37,349 bases of DNA from contig JAUXXQ010000207.1 of NCBI GenBank assembly GCA_030684815.1, positions 1 to 37,349 on the forward strand. The letters run 5' to 3'. Position numbers and translations under genes: made by a program. Positions 17,518-26,193 of this stretch are shown piece by piece; within the stretch, counting starts at the first letter, position 1; every line of letters starts with the position of its first letter. This stretch comes from Methylobacter sp. GTDB taxonomy: Bacteria; Pseudomonadota; Gammaproteobacteria; Methylococcales; Methylomonadaceae. The notes beneath the pieces were generated by a model that searched no databases, was not told the DNA's origin, and saw only the letters and a list, made by a program, of their open reading frames with translations.

Positions 17518-19164
17518 ATGAGTTCAGACAACGCACAATACCGGGCATTTCTTGAGGAATTGCAGGATTTGACCGATTTTCGGCTCAATTATGCACTTGA
17601 TTATCCCGGCACCGGACTGGAAGATGAAGACCAAGATGTCAAACGCATCATCGAGGCGCTGGCTTTTTTTGGCGCACGCACCCATATTGCGATGATGCGC
17701 AGTATGGAAGCGACGAACCGTCGCTTATATCAGCAGTTCTTTGCTTATTTGCTGACACCTTTAGCCTCCATGGCAATGATTCAGGCGAAGCCGACCGGGC
17801 ACCTCACCGAAGCCTTGGCATTGCCTGCGGGCACCGAATTTGAATTGCGGCCGGATCAAGGCGGCATGGTCATGTTTCGCACTAACCGGGATTTGCGGGT
17901 ACTGCCTATGACTTTGGAGGGGGTCAGGCAAGAATTGCTGCCCGGCTCAGGCATACGGCTATTACTGTCATTCCAGGCTAATTTTCCGCTGAATGAGCAG
18001 ATCGGAACCCTCAGCCTGCATATCAATTATTTAAATGACCTGGCACTTTCGCTCAAAGTCTTCAACTTTCTGGGCCAGTCGTTGAAAAGCGCAGGCGTCC
18101 AGTTCGGCGCTTATGATCCAGAGCAACCCTGCGCCGCATGTGGCTTCAATCTTGGCGCCCCGCCCGTTGACATCGCGATAGACGATTGGCTGCACCCATT
18201 AGAAGTCGAACGTTATTATTTTCATTTTCCCCAGCAAGAACTTTATCTGGACATTGACGTGCCCTTGACGCCACGGAATTGGAAGCACTTTACCGTGGTA
18301 TTGGAGTGTAGCCAGCCATGGCCGCGCCAACTGGGCTTAAACCGCAATTTATTCCATCTGTTCGCAGTGCCCTTGGCCAATACCCAGCGCGCCATGGCCC
18401 AACCGATTATTTGCGACGGTACCCAAGAACACTATGCAATCCGCCACCCGATGCCGGACTTAGGGTTTAGCTTGCAAAAAGTGCTGGGCGTTTATGAGGT
18501 GGGGGAGTTGGGCATGTTGCCTTTTCGGCCAGGCATATTGGCTGGCGGCAACGGCTCTTATGAAATCGAACAAGGCGCGCAGAAAGACGGCGGCGGGCAT
18601 TTATACCGGGTCATCCCGCATTTCCCCGCCTCCTTTGAGGAGCCCCGCACCCTCGTGGTCGAAGCCTTATGGCAGCAACCTTGGTATGACCACATTGTGC
18701 AAAGCAACTATACCTTGCAGGCATTTCGCCGGCAATTGCCGGGGATAGATTGGGGGCTTTTAGATACGGTCATCCCCCATGCAGAAAACCGCCAAATGGA
18801 CAACCTTTCCAGATATATGCATTTGTTAACGCTTATGCATGCGCCAAGTTTCAGCGGCCAAAACATGAAGGATTTGCTACTGGCCTTAGGCAGCGTTACC
18901 GCAGGCCGGTTTCAAAGCGTATTCAACAGCCTAATCGATGTTCGCCTGGAAGAGGTGCCTTTGGGTGGGCTGGACGGGCACAAAACCCAACAAACCTATT
19001 ATCTGCAATTTAAACCCCAATTGGATGGCGGGCTTGAGCTAATCGACACTTTTGTCCGTCATGTTGGACGGGTGCTTGACCTCTGGCTGGCCGATGCGCA
19101 GGTTAGCGCAGGTTGGGAAATACTGGACGAATCAGGTGAAACCATTTCAGGCGAAAAACAATGA
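17518..19164 (+). CDS. tssF: T6SS baseplate wedge protein TssF
   Basis: This 548-aa protein forms the baseplate wedge with TssG, TssE and TssK. The N-terminal region has the TssF pattern: DVKRIIEALAFFGARTHI, RRLYQQFFAYLLTPLASMAM (canonical form YP.LL.PIPSM), and then the LPAGTEF turn followed by FRTNRDLRVLPM. The middle is beta-rich. The C-terminal half contains a helical PSFSGQNMKDLLLALG segment that parallels the family. It is slightly shorter than typical TssF (about 590-620). The stop overlaps the tssL start by four bases. Confidence 0.88.
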   Translation: MSSDNAQYRAFLEELQDLTDFRLNYALDYPGTGLEDEDQDVKRIIEALAFFGARTHIAMMRSMEATNRRLYQQFFAYLLTPLASMAMIQAKPTGHLTEALALPAGTEFELRPDQGGMVMFRTNRDLRVLPMTLEGVRQELLPGSGIRLLLSFQANFPLNEQIGTLSLHINYLNDLALSLKVFNFLGQSLKSAGVQFGAYDPEQPCAACGFNLGAPPVDIAIDDWLHPLEVERYYFHFPQQELYLDIDVPLTPRNWKHFTVVLECSQPWPRQLGLNRNLFHLFAVPLANTQRAMAQPIICDGTQEHYAIRHPMPDLGFSLQKVLGVYEVGELGMLPFRPGILAGGNGSYEIEQGAQKDGGGHLYRVIPHFPASFEEPRTLVVEALWQQPWYDHIVQSNYTLQAFRRQLPGIDWGLLDTVIPHAENRQMDNLSRYMHLLTLMHAPSFSGQNMKDLLLALGSVTAGRFQSVFNSLIDVRLEEVPLGGLDGHKTQQTYYLQFKPQLDGGLELIDTFVRHVGRVLDLWLADAQVSAGWEILDESGETISGEKQ

Positions 19165-19784
19165 ACCACGATTTATGGCAAATGATTGTAACCCTCAACA
19201 ATTTCCTAAGCCCTTTGCGGGCGGCAGACACGCAATCAAGCGTTGTGACGGTCGATTTGATGCAATTACGCAGTAAAATCCGCGATCAGCTGGTTGATTT
19301 GCGTACCGCCATTACCGAGCACTATTCCGAACGCGACGCTTATTACGTCCTGTTTCCGCTCATTGCGCATTGTGACGAAGTGATTAAAAAAATGAACCTG
19401 GGCAGTGAGCAGCCGCACTGGCCGCCCCTGCAACAAGAATTTTACCAAGTCGACGATGCGGGCGATTTGTTTTACGAACTGCTTGATAGCACCTTAAGCA
19501 AGCCGGAAACCTTGGGCTTGGTTTATGAGGTGTATTACTTTTGTTTGAGTGACGGCTTTTGCGGGCGCTACAGCGGCAACCCCGACATGGCCGCCAACTA
19601 CCTCCAAAAACTACGCAAACATATCAGCCTGCAACCGATAGCCGTAAGCACGGAGACGCCCCCGGCGACGAGAAAACGCGCCTATTTCCGTATCCCGACG
19701 TATAGCCATTACATCCTTAATGTCGTGCTGTTCATTATAAATTATTGGTTTCTGACCTTTATGGCCAGCACTTGGCAGCCATAG
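19161..19784 (+). CDS. tssL: T6SS membrane-complex protein TssL (DotU family)
   Basis: This 207-aa inner-membrane protein has the DotU/IcmH cytoplasmic helical domain followed by one C-terminal membrane helix (about residues 184-202, YILNVVLFIINYWFL). Family motifs include FPLIAHCDEVI, WPPLQQEFYQVDDAGDLFYE and the CLSDGFCGRY signature. There is no peptidoglycan-binding extension, so anchoring to the wall must come from another protein. It is translationally coupled to tssF. It partners with TssM and TssJ to form the envelope-spanning channel. Confidence 0.92.
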   Translation: MNHDLWQMIVTLNNFLSPLRAADTQSSVVTVDLMQLRSKIRDQLVDLRTAITEHYSERDAYYVLFPLIAHCDEVIKKMNLGSEQPHWPPLQQEFYQVDDAGDLFYELLDSTLSKPETLGLVYEVYYFCLSDGFCGRYSGNPDMAANYLQKLRKHISLQPIAVSTETPPATRKRAYFRIPTYSHYILNVVLFIINYWFLTFMASTWQP

Positions 19785-19786
19785 CC

Positions 19787-20137
19787 ATGACTTCCGACAA
19801 GCCGATGACATCGCGGTTTGACGAGCTGTTTTCGCCTGAGCGCCTGCGCCAAAACTGGCAAATGACAACCGCGCCTGTGTTCGAGCCGCCGCAGGCCTCG
19901 TTTAACCTCGATATTCATGCCCGATATCATGAATTGCAGCGGTTGATAAGTGAAAAATTTCCGGACGCAGCGCGCTTGTCGGTCAAGTTCGATGAATTGG
20001 TTGGCACAATTAACCAGGCCTTTCCGCTCGACGATACCGCCCCCGACGGGACGGCAAAAGAAACCGCCATAAGCTTATTGGAACAGCTTGAGGAGTTGTT
20101 ATGGGCGTTGGATTTGTCACTTGAGGAGCAAGGATGA
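19787..20137 (+). CDS. Small conserved-position protein between tssL and tssG, function unknown
   Basis: This protein of 116 aa starts at ATG 19787, two bases after the tssL stop, and overlaps tssG by four bases (ATGA). Its placement leaves little doubt that it is translated with the baseplate and membrane genes. I do not recognise it. It begins with a proline/serine-rich stretch and SRFDELFSPERLRQNW, and is otherwise helical (YHELQRLISEKFPDAARL; ISLLEQLEELLWALDLSLEE), with no membrane segment and no signal peptide. The frame extends upstream to 19745, but that would overlap tssL and is less likely. It may be an accessory baseplate or adaptor component. Confidence 0.75.
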   Translation: MTSDKPMTSRFDELFSPERLRQNWQMTTAPVFEPPQASFNLDIHARYHELQRLISEKFPDAARLSVKFDELVGTINQAFPLDDTAPDGTAKETAISLLEQLEELLWALDLSLEEQG

Positions 20138-20991
20138 CACGGCTGGAATCCCGTATTGTCGAGAATATTTGGCGCTTCGACCCGATCAGCTTGCTGAAAT
20201 TGCTGGCGCATTTGGGTTATGGGATGGAGCAGATTTTATTTTGCAGCAATTTCAGCAACTGTTCGCAAGCCGGCCTGCTGGAATCCATTGAGTTCCGCCG
20301 CTCACCCAAAAAAGTGCTTATTACGCTGAACCTGGGTTTATTGGGGGGGCAAAGCGTATTGCCCAATTACCTGTTCCAGCAGGTGCATAACAATACAATC
20401 GAGGCGCAACGGTTTGCAGAGTTCTTCGGTTATTTCGACGACCGCTTATTGCGCCGTTTCTTGCTGGCCATTTACCCGGAATTTGACGGGACGGCGTTGC
20501 CGCAGGAGTGGGAGGACAGAAAAAGGACGGCACTGTACACCCTGAGGCTGGACAGCGTGGTTACTCTGCACTGGTTGATGCAGCTGGTATTTCCCGAACT
20601 GCAAACCCGGGTGGAAAAAGTCACGCTGCAACGGCGGATAGATTTGGGCGCACCTATTCTGGGGAAAACCCAACTGGGCCACCAAGCCGTATTTGGAAAA
20701 ATAAAAAATCTGCCGATGCCGGGTCTGCGGGTGACGCTGATTACCGACGAGGATAATTTTACCGCCAACCGGCCGTGGCCGGTTGAAATAGAACAGCGGC
20801 TGGACAGGCTGGTATTCCCGCTATTACGGGTTGCCGACCTGCATCTGGAGGTATGGCTGATGATCCGCACCCAGGCGACTTGGCTTGGCTTAAAGCAAAA
20901 CAGTTACTTGGGCTATGAAAACCTGCACGGTGACAGTTTACAGACCCGCCGCATCCGAATCTTTTCCGGGCGTTTATATGATGGGCATTAA
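20134..20991 (+). CDS. tssG: T6SS baseplate wedge protein TssG
   Basis: This 285-aa partner of TssF shows the family's most recognisable stretch: a strand VLITLNLGLLGGQSVLPNYL (canonical NFLGLTGPSGVLP) at about residues 66-85, then the FAEFFGYFDDRLLRRFLLAIY helix segment (canonical FLD.FNHRL...FY..W). The C-terminal half includes GAPILGKTQLGHQAVFG, matching the LG..GF.G.RV.D region of TssG in shape. It is a little shorter than usual (about 330). It overlaps the small upstream gene by four bases. Confidence 0.83.
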   Translation: MTRLESRIVENIWRFDPISLLKLLAHLGYGMEQILFCSNFSNCSQAGLLESIEFRRSPKKVLITLNLGLLGGQSVLPNYLFQQVHNNTIEAQRFAEFFGYFDDRLLRRFLLAIYPEFDGTALPQEWEDRKRTALYTLRLDSVVTLHWLMQLVFPELQTRVEKVTLQRRIDLGAPILGKTQLGHQAVFGKIKNLPMPGLRVTLITDEDNFTANRPWPVEIEQRLDRLVFPLLRVADLHLEVWLMIRTQATWLGLKQNSYLGYENLHGDSLQTRRIRIFSGRLYDGH

Positions 20992-21003
20992 AGGAAAATA
21001 AAT

Positions 21004-21948
21004 ATGAGAATTGTGCTATTACAGGGCAATCTGCCGGCAAGCGAAAACCCCGGCCTGGATTCCACAGACCCGCGCATTGACGACATTGCAACCTTGGTGC
21101 AAGCCGGGCAATCTATCGAGGCGGCCAACCAAAGCGAAGCCATATTGGCCGACGGGATTTATGACATCCGGCTGATTTGTTACTTTCTCTATGGCCATTG
21201 GTTGGAAGAGGGCTTGCTCAGCCTCTTTGACGTCATCAGTTGTTTGAATAATGTCCTGGATAATTGGGAGGCTGTGGGCCCTGTCGCCAAAAAAGAGAAA
21301 AGCGCCGAAAAAAGCCTGGACTGGTTATTCAAGCAAACACTGAAACAAATACAATACGAAGAGAGCAAAAACACGCCACAGTGGCAACAGTGGCAGGCGT
21401 CCTTCAATGCCGATGAAGCGGATCAAATATTGGAGTTGGGTGACAGCTTCCGCCTGAGCCTTAGTCATCGGCTTGAGGGCAACGCCCCGGTTGTGATTGA
21501 CTTATGGAGCAAGATAGAGCAATGGCTGCACAGCTTCCAGCACATGATGTACCGCCCGGAACAACCGCAATTGGACGAACCCGAACCGCTTGAGGGCGAA
21601 ACGTCCATTGAGGTTGTTTTGCCTACGACGATGGCAAGCCGTGGCTCGGGGCTGGAAATCGAAAGCTCCTACCACATGGAGCTGTTATTAGAAAAATTGG
21701 CGGCGTTTGAACGCCTGCTCCAAGAAGCCAAATATCCGCAAGCCGCTGTAGTCGCAGTCGACATTAACGAAACCCTGAATAATTTCGACCCCAAAATTTA
21801 TTTTCCGAAAATTTTTGAATCTTTTGTCAGGCTGCAGGCGCTTAATTTCGAAGAATTGTCTGCTTATGCAGAAAATCAGGACAGTCCGCAATGGCAAGTC
21901 ATGCAGGACTGGCTCAAAGTTGACGTGAATAGTTTTATAAACAATTAG
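21004..21948 (+). CDS. TssA-like protein (ImpA N-terminal-like)
   Basis: This 314-aa soluble protein resembles the TssA group, which guides tube and sheath polymerisation. The N-terminal half has the ImpA-like pattern DIRLICYFLYGHWLEEGLLS..., then LNNVLDNWEAVGP and a DWLFKQTL helix, much like the DLR...LL..W..L.P...WL pattern of TssA. An acidic proline-containing linker (about residues 180-200, PEQPQLDEPEPLEGE) separates it from a helical C-terminal region. Length falls in the short TssA class. It might alternatively be compared with the IglI proteins of Francisella. Gene position among baseplate genes supports a structural role. Confidence 0.6.
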   Translation: MRIVLLQGNLPASENPGLDSTDPRIDDIATLVQAGQSIEAANQSEAILADGIYDIRLICYFLYGHWLEEGLLSLFDVISCLNNVLDNWEAVGPVAKKEKSAEKSLDWLFKQTLKQIQYEESKNTPQWQQWQASFNADEADQILELGDSFRLSLSHRLEGNAPVVIDLWSKIEQWLHSFQHMMYRPEQPQLDEPEPLEGETSIEVVLPTTMASRGSGLEIESSYHMELLLEKLAAFERLLQEAKYPQAAVVAVDINETLNNFDPKIYFPKIFESFVRLQALNFEELSAYAENQDSPQWQVMQDWLKVDVNSFINN

Positions 21949-21957
21949 GAGGCTGTT

Positions 21958-22341
21958 ATGGGTTTATTAGTGACGGGTAACGCTGTTCTTTCATGTAGCT
22001 TCGGTGCCGCACCGTCAACGCTGATGGTATTGCCCACCAATAAAGTGCTGGTCGACATGCCAGCCGCCAATATTGTCGACCAAATACCGTTGCTGAATAT
22101 TTTGCCGTTCGGTGTCTGCACCAGCCTGGCAAATCCCACGGTCGCTGCCGCCACAGCGGCAGCCTTAGGCGTACTCACGCCGATGCCCTGCATACCGATG
22201 CCTGCAGCGCCTTGGGTAGTAGGTGCCCCCACCGTATTGATCGGCAACATGCCCGCGCTTAGCAGCGACAGCAAACTGATGTGTTGCTGGGCGGGGGTCA
22301 TCAGCATCAGCTTTGCCGGCCAAGTCAAGGTAATGCTGTAA
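21958..22341 (+). CDS. PAAR-like spike cap protein (DUF4280-like)
   Basis: This 127-aa protein carries the pattern of the DUF4280/PAAR-like group: it opens MGLLVTGNAVLSCSFG and continues with NILPFGVCTSLANPTVAAAT, LTPMPCIPMPAAPW and VLIGNMPALSSDSKLMCCW. Repeated Cys and Gly/Pro turns are expected for the small conical fold that sits on the spike and can bind metal. It has no toxin extension, so it would act as a cap or cargo adaptor. It has a good ribosome binding site (aggaggc). It is the last clearly structural gene before the unusual ANL-like gene and cargo segment. Confidence 0.85.
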   Translation: MGLLVTGNAVLSCSFGAAPSTLMVLPTNKVLVDMPAANIVDQIPLLNILPFGVCTSLANPTVAAATAAALGVLTPMPCIPMPAAPWVVGAPTVLIGNMPALSSDSKLMCCWAGVISISFAGQVKVML

Positions 22342-22368
22342 TGACAAAACCATCCGGCCGGAAAGCCC

Positions 22369-24060
22369 ATGCAGACCGGTAAAGGCAGCAGCCCTTGGTC
22401 GGCGGCTGATTTTGCCCAGATTGAAACTGCCTTATGGCAGGACGATCAGCGCGCAGCCATCGATTTGGCTTGGCTGCAATTAAGCTGGCAAGAGCCTCGG
22501 CGGTTTTTGGCCGCACTGCACGCTTACTCGGAGAGACGGGAAAAAAACCAATCGAAAAGCATCCCATGGTCGCGTTACGATTTTTATTATGACGTGCTGG
22601 GGCAACAAAAAGAGCAGGCGACACCGGCTTTAATCTGGTTCGATAGCGGGGTCTGGCGATCCTGGTCTTATGCCGAACTGGGAAATAGGGTCAATAGCCT
22701 GGCCGCCACCTGGGAAGAGACCGGTGTACAACCCGGGGACACACTGGCCATTTTGTACCCGCAGGGGCCGCACTGGCTGACGGCGTTGTTGGCAGGCTTA
22801 CGCTTGGGTTTAGTGATAACGCTGTTACCGCCGCAAGGCAATGCGTTTGTCAGCCGCCGCCTCGACAATCTGGCGCCGCAATGGCTGGCCATGGATCAGC
22901 TGTACCGGCACCAGCTTGCCGCCATTTGGCAGAACAACGTGTTACCCAACACACTGTCATCGCTGCAACCAACCCGAAGACCCTACGAATATCCCGGCAC
23001 GGCAGTGGCCGTCCAGTGTTTCGACCCGACCAGCCCCACCCCCGATATCCCCTGTCCGGTGGATGCCAACACCCTTTATCTGGGGGCTTTGCGGGACGGC
23101 ATTTTAGCGTTGGGCATCCGGCCAGGTGAAACCTGCGCCGCCCCCGGTTGGCATGGCTTGGAAAGCCAGCCTGCACTGGTGTTGGCAGTGTTATTGAACG
23201 GCGCGACGTGGGTGCATATCGACCTTGCCGACCTAAAAAAGGCGCCTGAGCTATTATTGGAGCAACCCATTGACGTGCTCGGCATCAGCCGATCCCTGCG
23301 CGACCTGTTGCTGGTTAACCCGCCTGTCGGCGATAAACCTTGGCGCTATTGGTTCCGCCATCCCGCCGAGTCGAGTAACTTTACCGTCTGGCAGGACTTT
23401 ATCCAGACCTTGCAACTGGAAAACATCTTCTCAGGCAACCTGTTATGTATCGCCGCCCGAGGCGGAGCAATACTGTTTTCACCCCGCTATCGAGGGCAGC
23501 CCCATCATACGGTATTGCCTGCCGCCGCTACCTGCTGGCAATTGGGCATGGTTGACGCCCCGGATTTGCCTAGCGTAGGCGGCTGGGGGCGAATGGCATT
23601 GGGCAAAATGGAAGGGGAAGACGCCGCATGGACAGCGACACCGTTTATTTTGACACCCTACCTAAACGTCTGGAGTTATCTGAGCCAGTACCCCTTAGGC
23701 CGGGCAGCGCGCACCTATCCTAAATCGGAAGTGTTGGATTTGTTATCAGGCCAAGTTCGTTATCTGGCCTTAGTCGAAGCCTTTGCCCATGGCAGCGAGG
23801 CGGATCCGCTGCACGTGTTGCTGGCTTTCGGGCCGGGCGTGGATGCAGCGGCATTGCAGGCGCTGATTGAAACCGAATTGGGCAGCGAGTTCCTGCCCGA
23901 CCGTATTGAGTGCTTGCCGCTGTTGCCCAAACGCAATAGCGATGGCGGTGCGGATCAAGAATGGTGCCAGTTCCATTATGTCACTGGAGAGCTGTACCGA
24001 CGGCAGCGTAACAAAATGTATTGCTGTTTGTCTGAACTGAAGCAGAAGGTTTTGGCGTAG
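22369..24060 (+). CDS. ANL-superfamily (AMP-binding) pseudoenzyme in the T6SS locus
   Basis: This 563-aa protein has the general plan of acyl-CoA synthetase/adenylation enzymes. Residues about 85-170 read like their N-terminal domain (WRSWSYAELGNRVNSLAA, GVQPGDTLAILYPQGPHWLTAL). A middle part follows (ILALGIRPGETC, LNGATWVHI), and a C-terminal subdomain has LGRAARTYPKSEVLDLL and LPLLPKRN. The glycine/serine/threonine ATP loop (SGTTG-PK type), the YG-TE motif and the TGD motif are not found, and the terminal lysine region is altered. It is therefore probably not an active adenylating enzyme. An in-frame TGA at 22342 fixes the start near ATG 22369, 27 bases after the PAAR-like gene. A role as adaptor, chaperone or scaffold for cargo is my inference. 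Confidence 0.7.
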   Translation: MQTGKGSSPWSAADFAQIETALWQDDQRAAIDLAWLQLSWQEPRRFLAALHAYSERREKNQSKSIPWSRYDFYYDVLGQQKEQATPALIWFDSGVWRSWSYAELGNRVNSLAATWEETGVQPGDTLAILYPQGPHWLTALLAGLRLGLVITLLPPQGNAFVSRRLDNLAPQWLAMDQLYRHQLAAIWQNNVLPNTLSSLQPTRRPYEYPGTAVAVQCFDPTSPTPDIPCPVDANTLYLGALRDGILALGIRPGETCAAPGWHGLESQPALVLAVLLNGATWVHIDLADLKKAPELLLEQPIDVLGISRSLRDLLLVNPPVGDKPWRYWFRHPAESSNFTVWQDFIQTLQLENIFSGNLLCIAARGGAILFSPRYRGQPHHTVLPAAATCWQLGMVDAPDLPSVGGWGRMALGKMEGEDAAWTATPFILTPYLNVWSYLSQYPLGRAARTYPKSEVLDLLSGQVRYLALVEAFAHGSEADPLHVLLAFGPGVDAAALQALIETELGSEFLPDRIECLPLLPKRNSDGGADQEWCQFHYVTGELYRRQRNKMYCCLSELKQKVLA

Positions 24061-24141
24061 CCAAACAAGAATGCTTTTTTAAGTAATCGTACGGGTCATC
24101 ACCCCAAGTTAATGACCTTATATTTATTGAGGAGTAGATAA

Positions 24142-26193
24142 ATGGATATTGATTTTCACTACTATGCCACTTACGTTGCAGCACGCTTCGCTGGCTATCC
24201 GAAAAAAGATGCACTGACAATTGCAACGTCTGCACAAATGATTGATGAAAACTCGCGGCATGTTCTAGTCGAAAAATCAGGGGTAACTACCGGTTTAATG
24301 GGATTTCCCGATGATTTTAAGTTGCGTCATCACCGTAATGGCCCCACCATCCATACCTATCGGGTACAAATGACATTTCAGGGGCTCGGTGATATTGGCA
24401 CCAGTTCTGTTGATACCCTGTCCTCCATCTGGCCTGTTTTTCACTTTCTGCCAGGTAACTTTGAAGACAAAAGCATTACTTCAACTAGGTGGTCCAAGCG
24501 CACATTGAAATCTGCTTATGCGACAGACAGAAAGCTGAATGAACACTTCGAGTGGCTTTGCCGTCCCCATAGCGCCATGGCTATACGCCTTATAAATAAT
24601 TGTAGGGAGTTAATCCACGATACCCGTTCTGAGATAAACAAGCATCAGCTTGCCAGCTATCTTGTCGGTGTCACGATGCACGTCTTTGCTGATACCTGGG
24701 CGCATCAAGACTTTGTAGGATTTGGCGTCAGGAAGATTAATAGCCGAGGGGAAATTGAAGAGAAAAAAGAGGGTTTTGGTAGTTCTTTGGTCAGCAGAAA
24801 ATACGATTTAAGCTATGCCTTCGTTAAGCCTTTATCAGCCATACATATGCCATCCCTTATAGGTAATGCACATAAAGCATACAGTCAAGAGAGTGCATGG
24901 AAACATTGCGATTGGGAGGAGTGTGCGCCAAAAAGCTTAGGTTACATAACTGATAATGCAGCTATCGGACATGGGATAGTCGGTCATTTGCCGGATCACA
25001 GCAGTTTGCTCTGGAGATATAAGCCAGCATGGTCTGAGAACGAAATCATAAGAAATAATCCTGTAGAATACTTCGACGCCTTTGTGCATCTGGTCTGGGC
25101 GATGCGCTGCATCCGGTTGAACCAAGCATATAGCCCGTTTGATGTAACGCCAGCAAATATTTCATCAAAGATCGATGTCCCAAAAGAAAAACTATTGGCG
25201 GTCTACAAAATGATTACTCTTGAGCGCCACCCATGGGCTCGCGGGTGCAAGAAATTAAGGGTTACCGAGGATGTCACAATTAAAGATACCTGGGATGGCA
25301 TGATCTTTTTGCATGGCTTCCAGTGGCAAGATCTTATTGAAAATGTGTTGGACCTTGGCCATATTGATTCTTGGATTCCCGGCCAAAGCAAGTGGATGAC
25401 CGATGCTTACGAAACGCTTCAGGCTAACAAAGCAGAAAAAAATGAGAATTGGTATACCGTTAATCAATTCAAAGCTCTGGATTTTTTTAAATTCAATATT
25501 GCTGCCAAGTTTCATTACCGTTTTGTCAAACAACAACTCCTTGCATTCAACAAAAAATTGCTTGGCGACTGGGCTGATGGCGCGGCCTATGCTGATGACC
25601 TAGGACGCCTTAGTGGCAGCGTACCTCATCAGACATGGCTTGTAGACATAGTCACAAAACTTAGCGATTTACAACGCACAGAAAAAATCCGTGAAGTCAA
25701 CGAGGGCATAACCATCCTCATTAGGGACATTGAAGAATCGGGGTCTCTTACCGATGTCTATATGATCTTGAACACCCTTGTCGAAAATGTTAATGCTAAA
25801 AGTCCTTGGACTTATGGTTTGCTCAATGAAAAAGGTCAAAAACAAAGTTCAACTGCTTTTGAGACAATTAAAGGGATCATAAAAAATTACAATGATGCCG
25901 TAGGGACGACCTCCACCATAACCGGACAGGTTCAAGCGGCACTTGCCGAATACCAAGTCCATAAGAAAAAATTATTTTCAAGGCAGAGCAAACAATCCCT
26001 TATAGCAGAAAAATATTTAACCGATATGCTAAAAACCTCATCGGATAATGAAATACGCTCAGACGTAATTTTTCTTTTGGGATTAAGTGAGACCTCCCGC
26101 TTCAAACGCTTGGGCTTAGAACCACTTACAAAAGGTTCCAAGCTGTATACGCTACTTTATAACGTGTACATTAAAACGCCACCCGTCAGATAG
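24142..26193 (+). CDS. DUF6765-like protein with HxxxDxxxH motif, candidate T6SS cargo
   Basis: This 683-aa protein begins MDIDFHYYATYVAARFAGY and contains AQMIDEN, then THMH-like spacing realised as H180-x3-D184-x3-H188 in MHVFADTWAHQDFVGFG. These are the features I associate with the DUF6765 family, whose motif recalls the metal sites of zinc-dependent phospholipase C/P1 nuclease folds. That catalytic reading is an inference. No signal peptide or membrane helix is evident; the C-terminal 200 residues are helical and Lys-rich. It has a strong ribosome binding site (gaggag). The gene is clearly AT-richer than the structural genes upstream, fitting acquired cargo. It lies immediately after the PAAR-like and ANL-like genes, so delivery by this system is plausible. 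No obvious immunity gene follows. Confidence 0.6.
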   Translation: MDIDFHYYATYVAARFAGYPKKDALTIATSAQMIDENSRHVLVEKSGVTTGLMGFPDDFKLRHHRNGPTIHTYRVQMTFQGLGDIGTSSVDTLSSIWPVFHFLPGNFEDKSITSTRWSKRTLKSAYATDRKLNEHFEWLCRPHSAMAIRLINNCRELIHDTRSEINKHQLASYLVGVTMHVFADTWAHQDFVGFGVRKINSRGEIEEKKEGFGSSLVSRKYDLSYAFVKPLSAIHMPSLIGNAHKAYSQESAWKHCDWEECAPKSLGYITDNAAIGHGIVGHLPDHSSLLWRYKPAWSENEIIRNNPVEYFDAFVHLVWAMRCIRLNQAYSPFDVTPANISSKIDVPKEKLLAVYKMITLERHPWARGCKKLRVTEDVTIKDTWDGMIFLHGFQWQDLIENVLDLGHIDSWIPGQSKWMTDAYETLQANKAEKNENWYTVNQFKALDFFKFNIAAKFHYRFVKQQLLAFNKKLLGDWADGAAYADDLGRLSGSVPHQTWLVDIVTKLSDLQRTEKIREVNEGITILIRDIEESGSLTDVYMILNTLVENVNAKSPWTYGLLNEKGQKQSSTAFETIKGIIKNYNDAVGTTSTITGQVQAALAEYQVHKKKLFSRQSKQSLIAEKYLTDMLKTSSDNEIRSDVIFLLGLSETSRFKRLGLEPLTKGSKLYTLLYNVYIKTPPVR

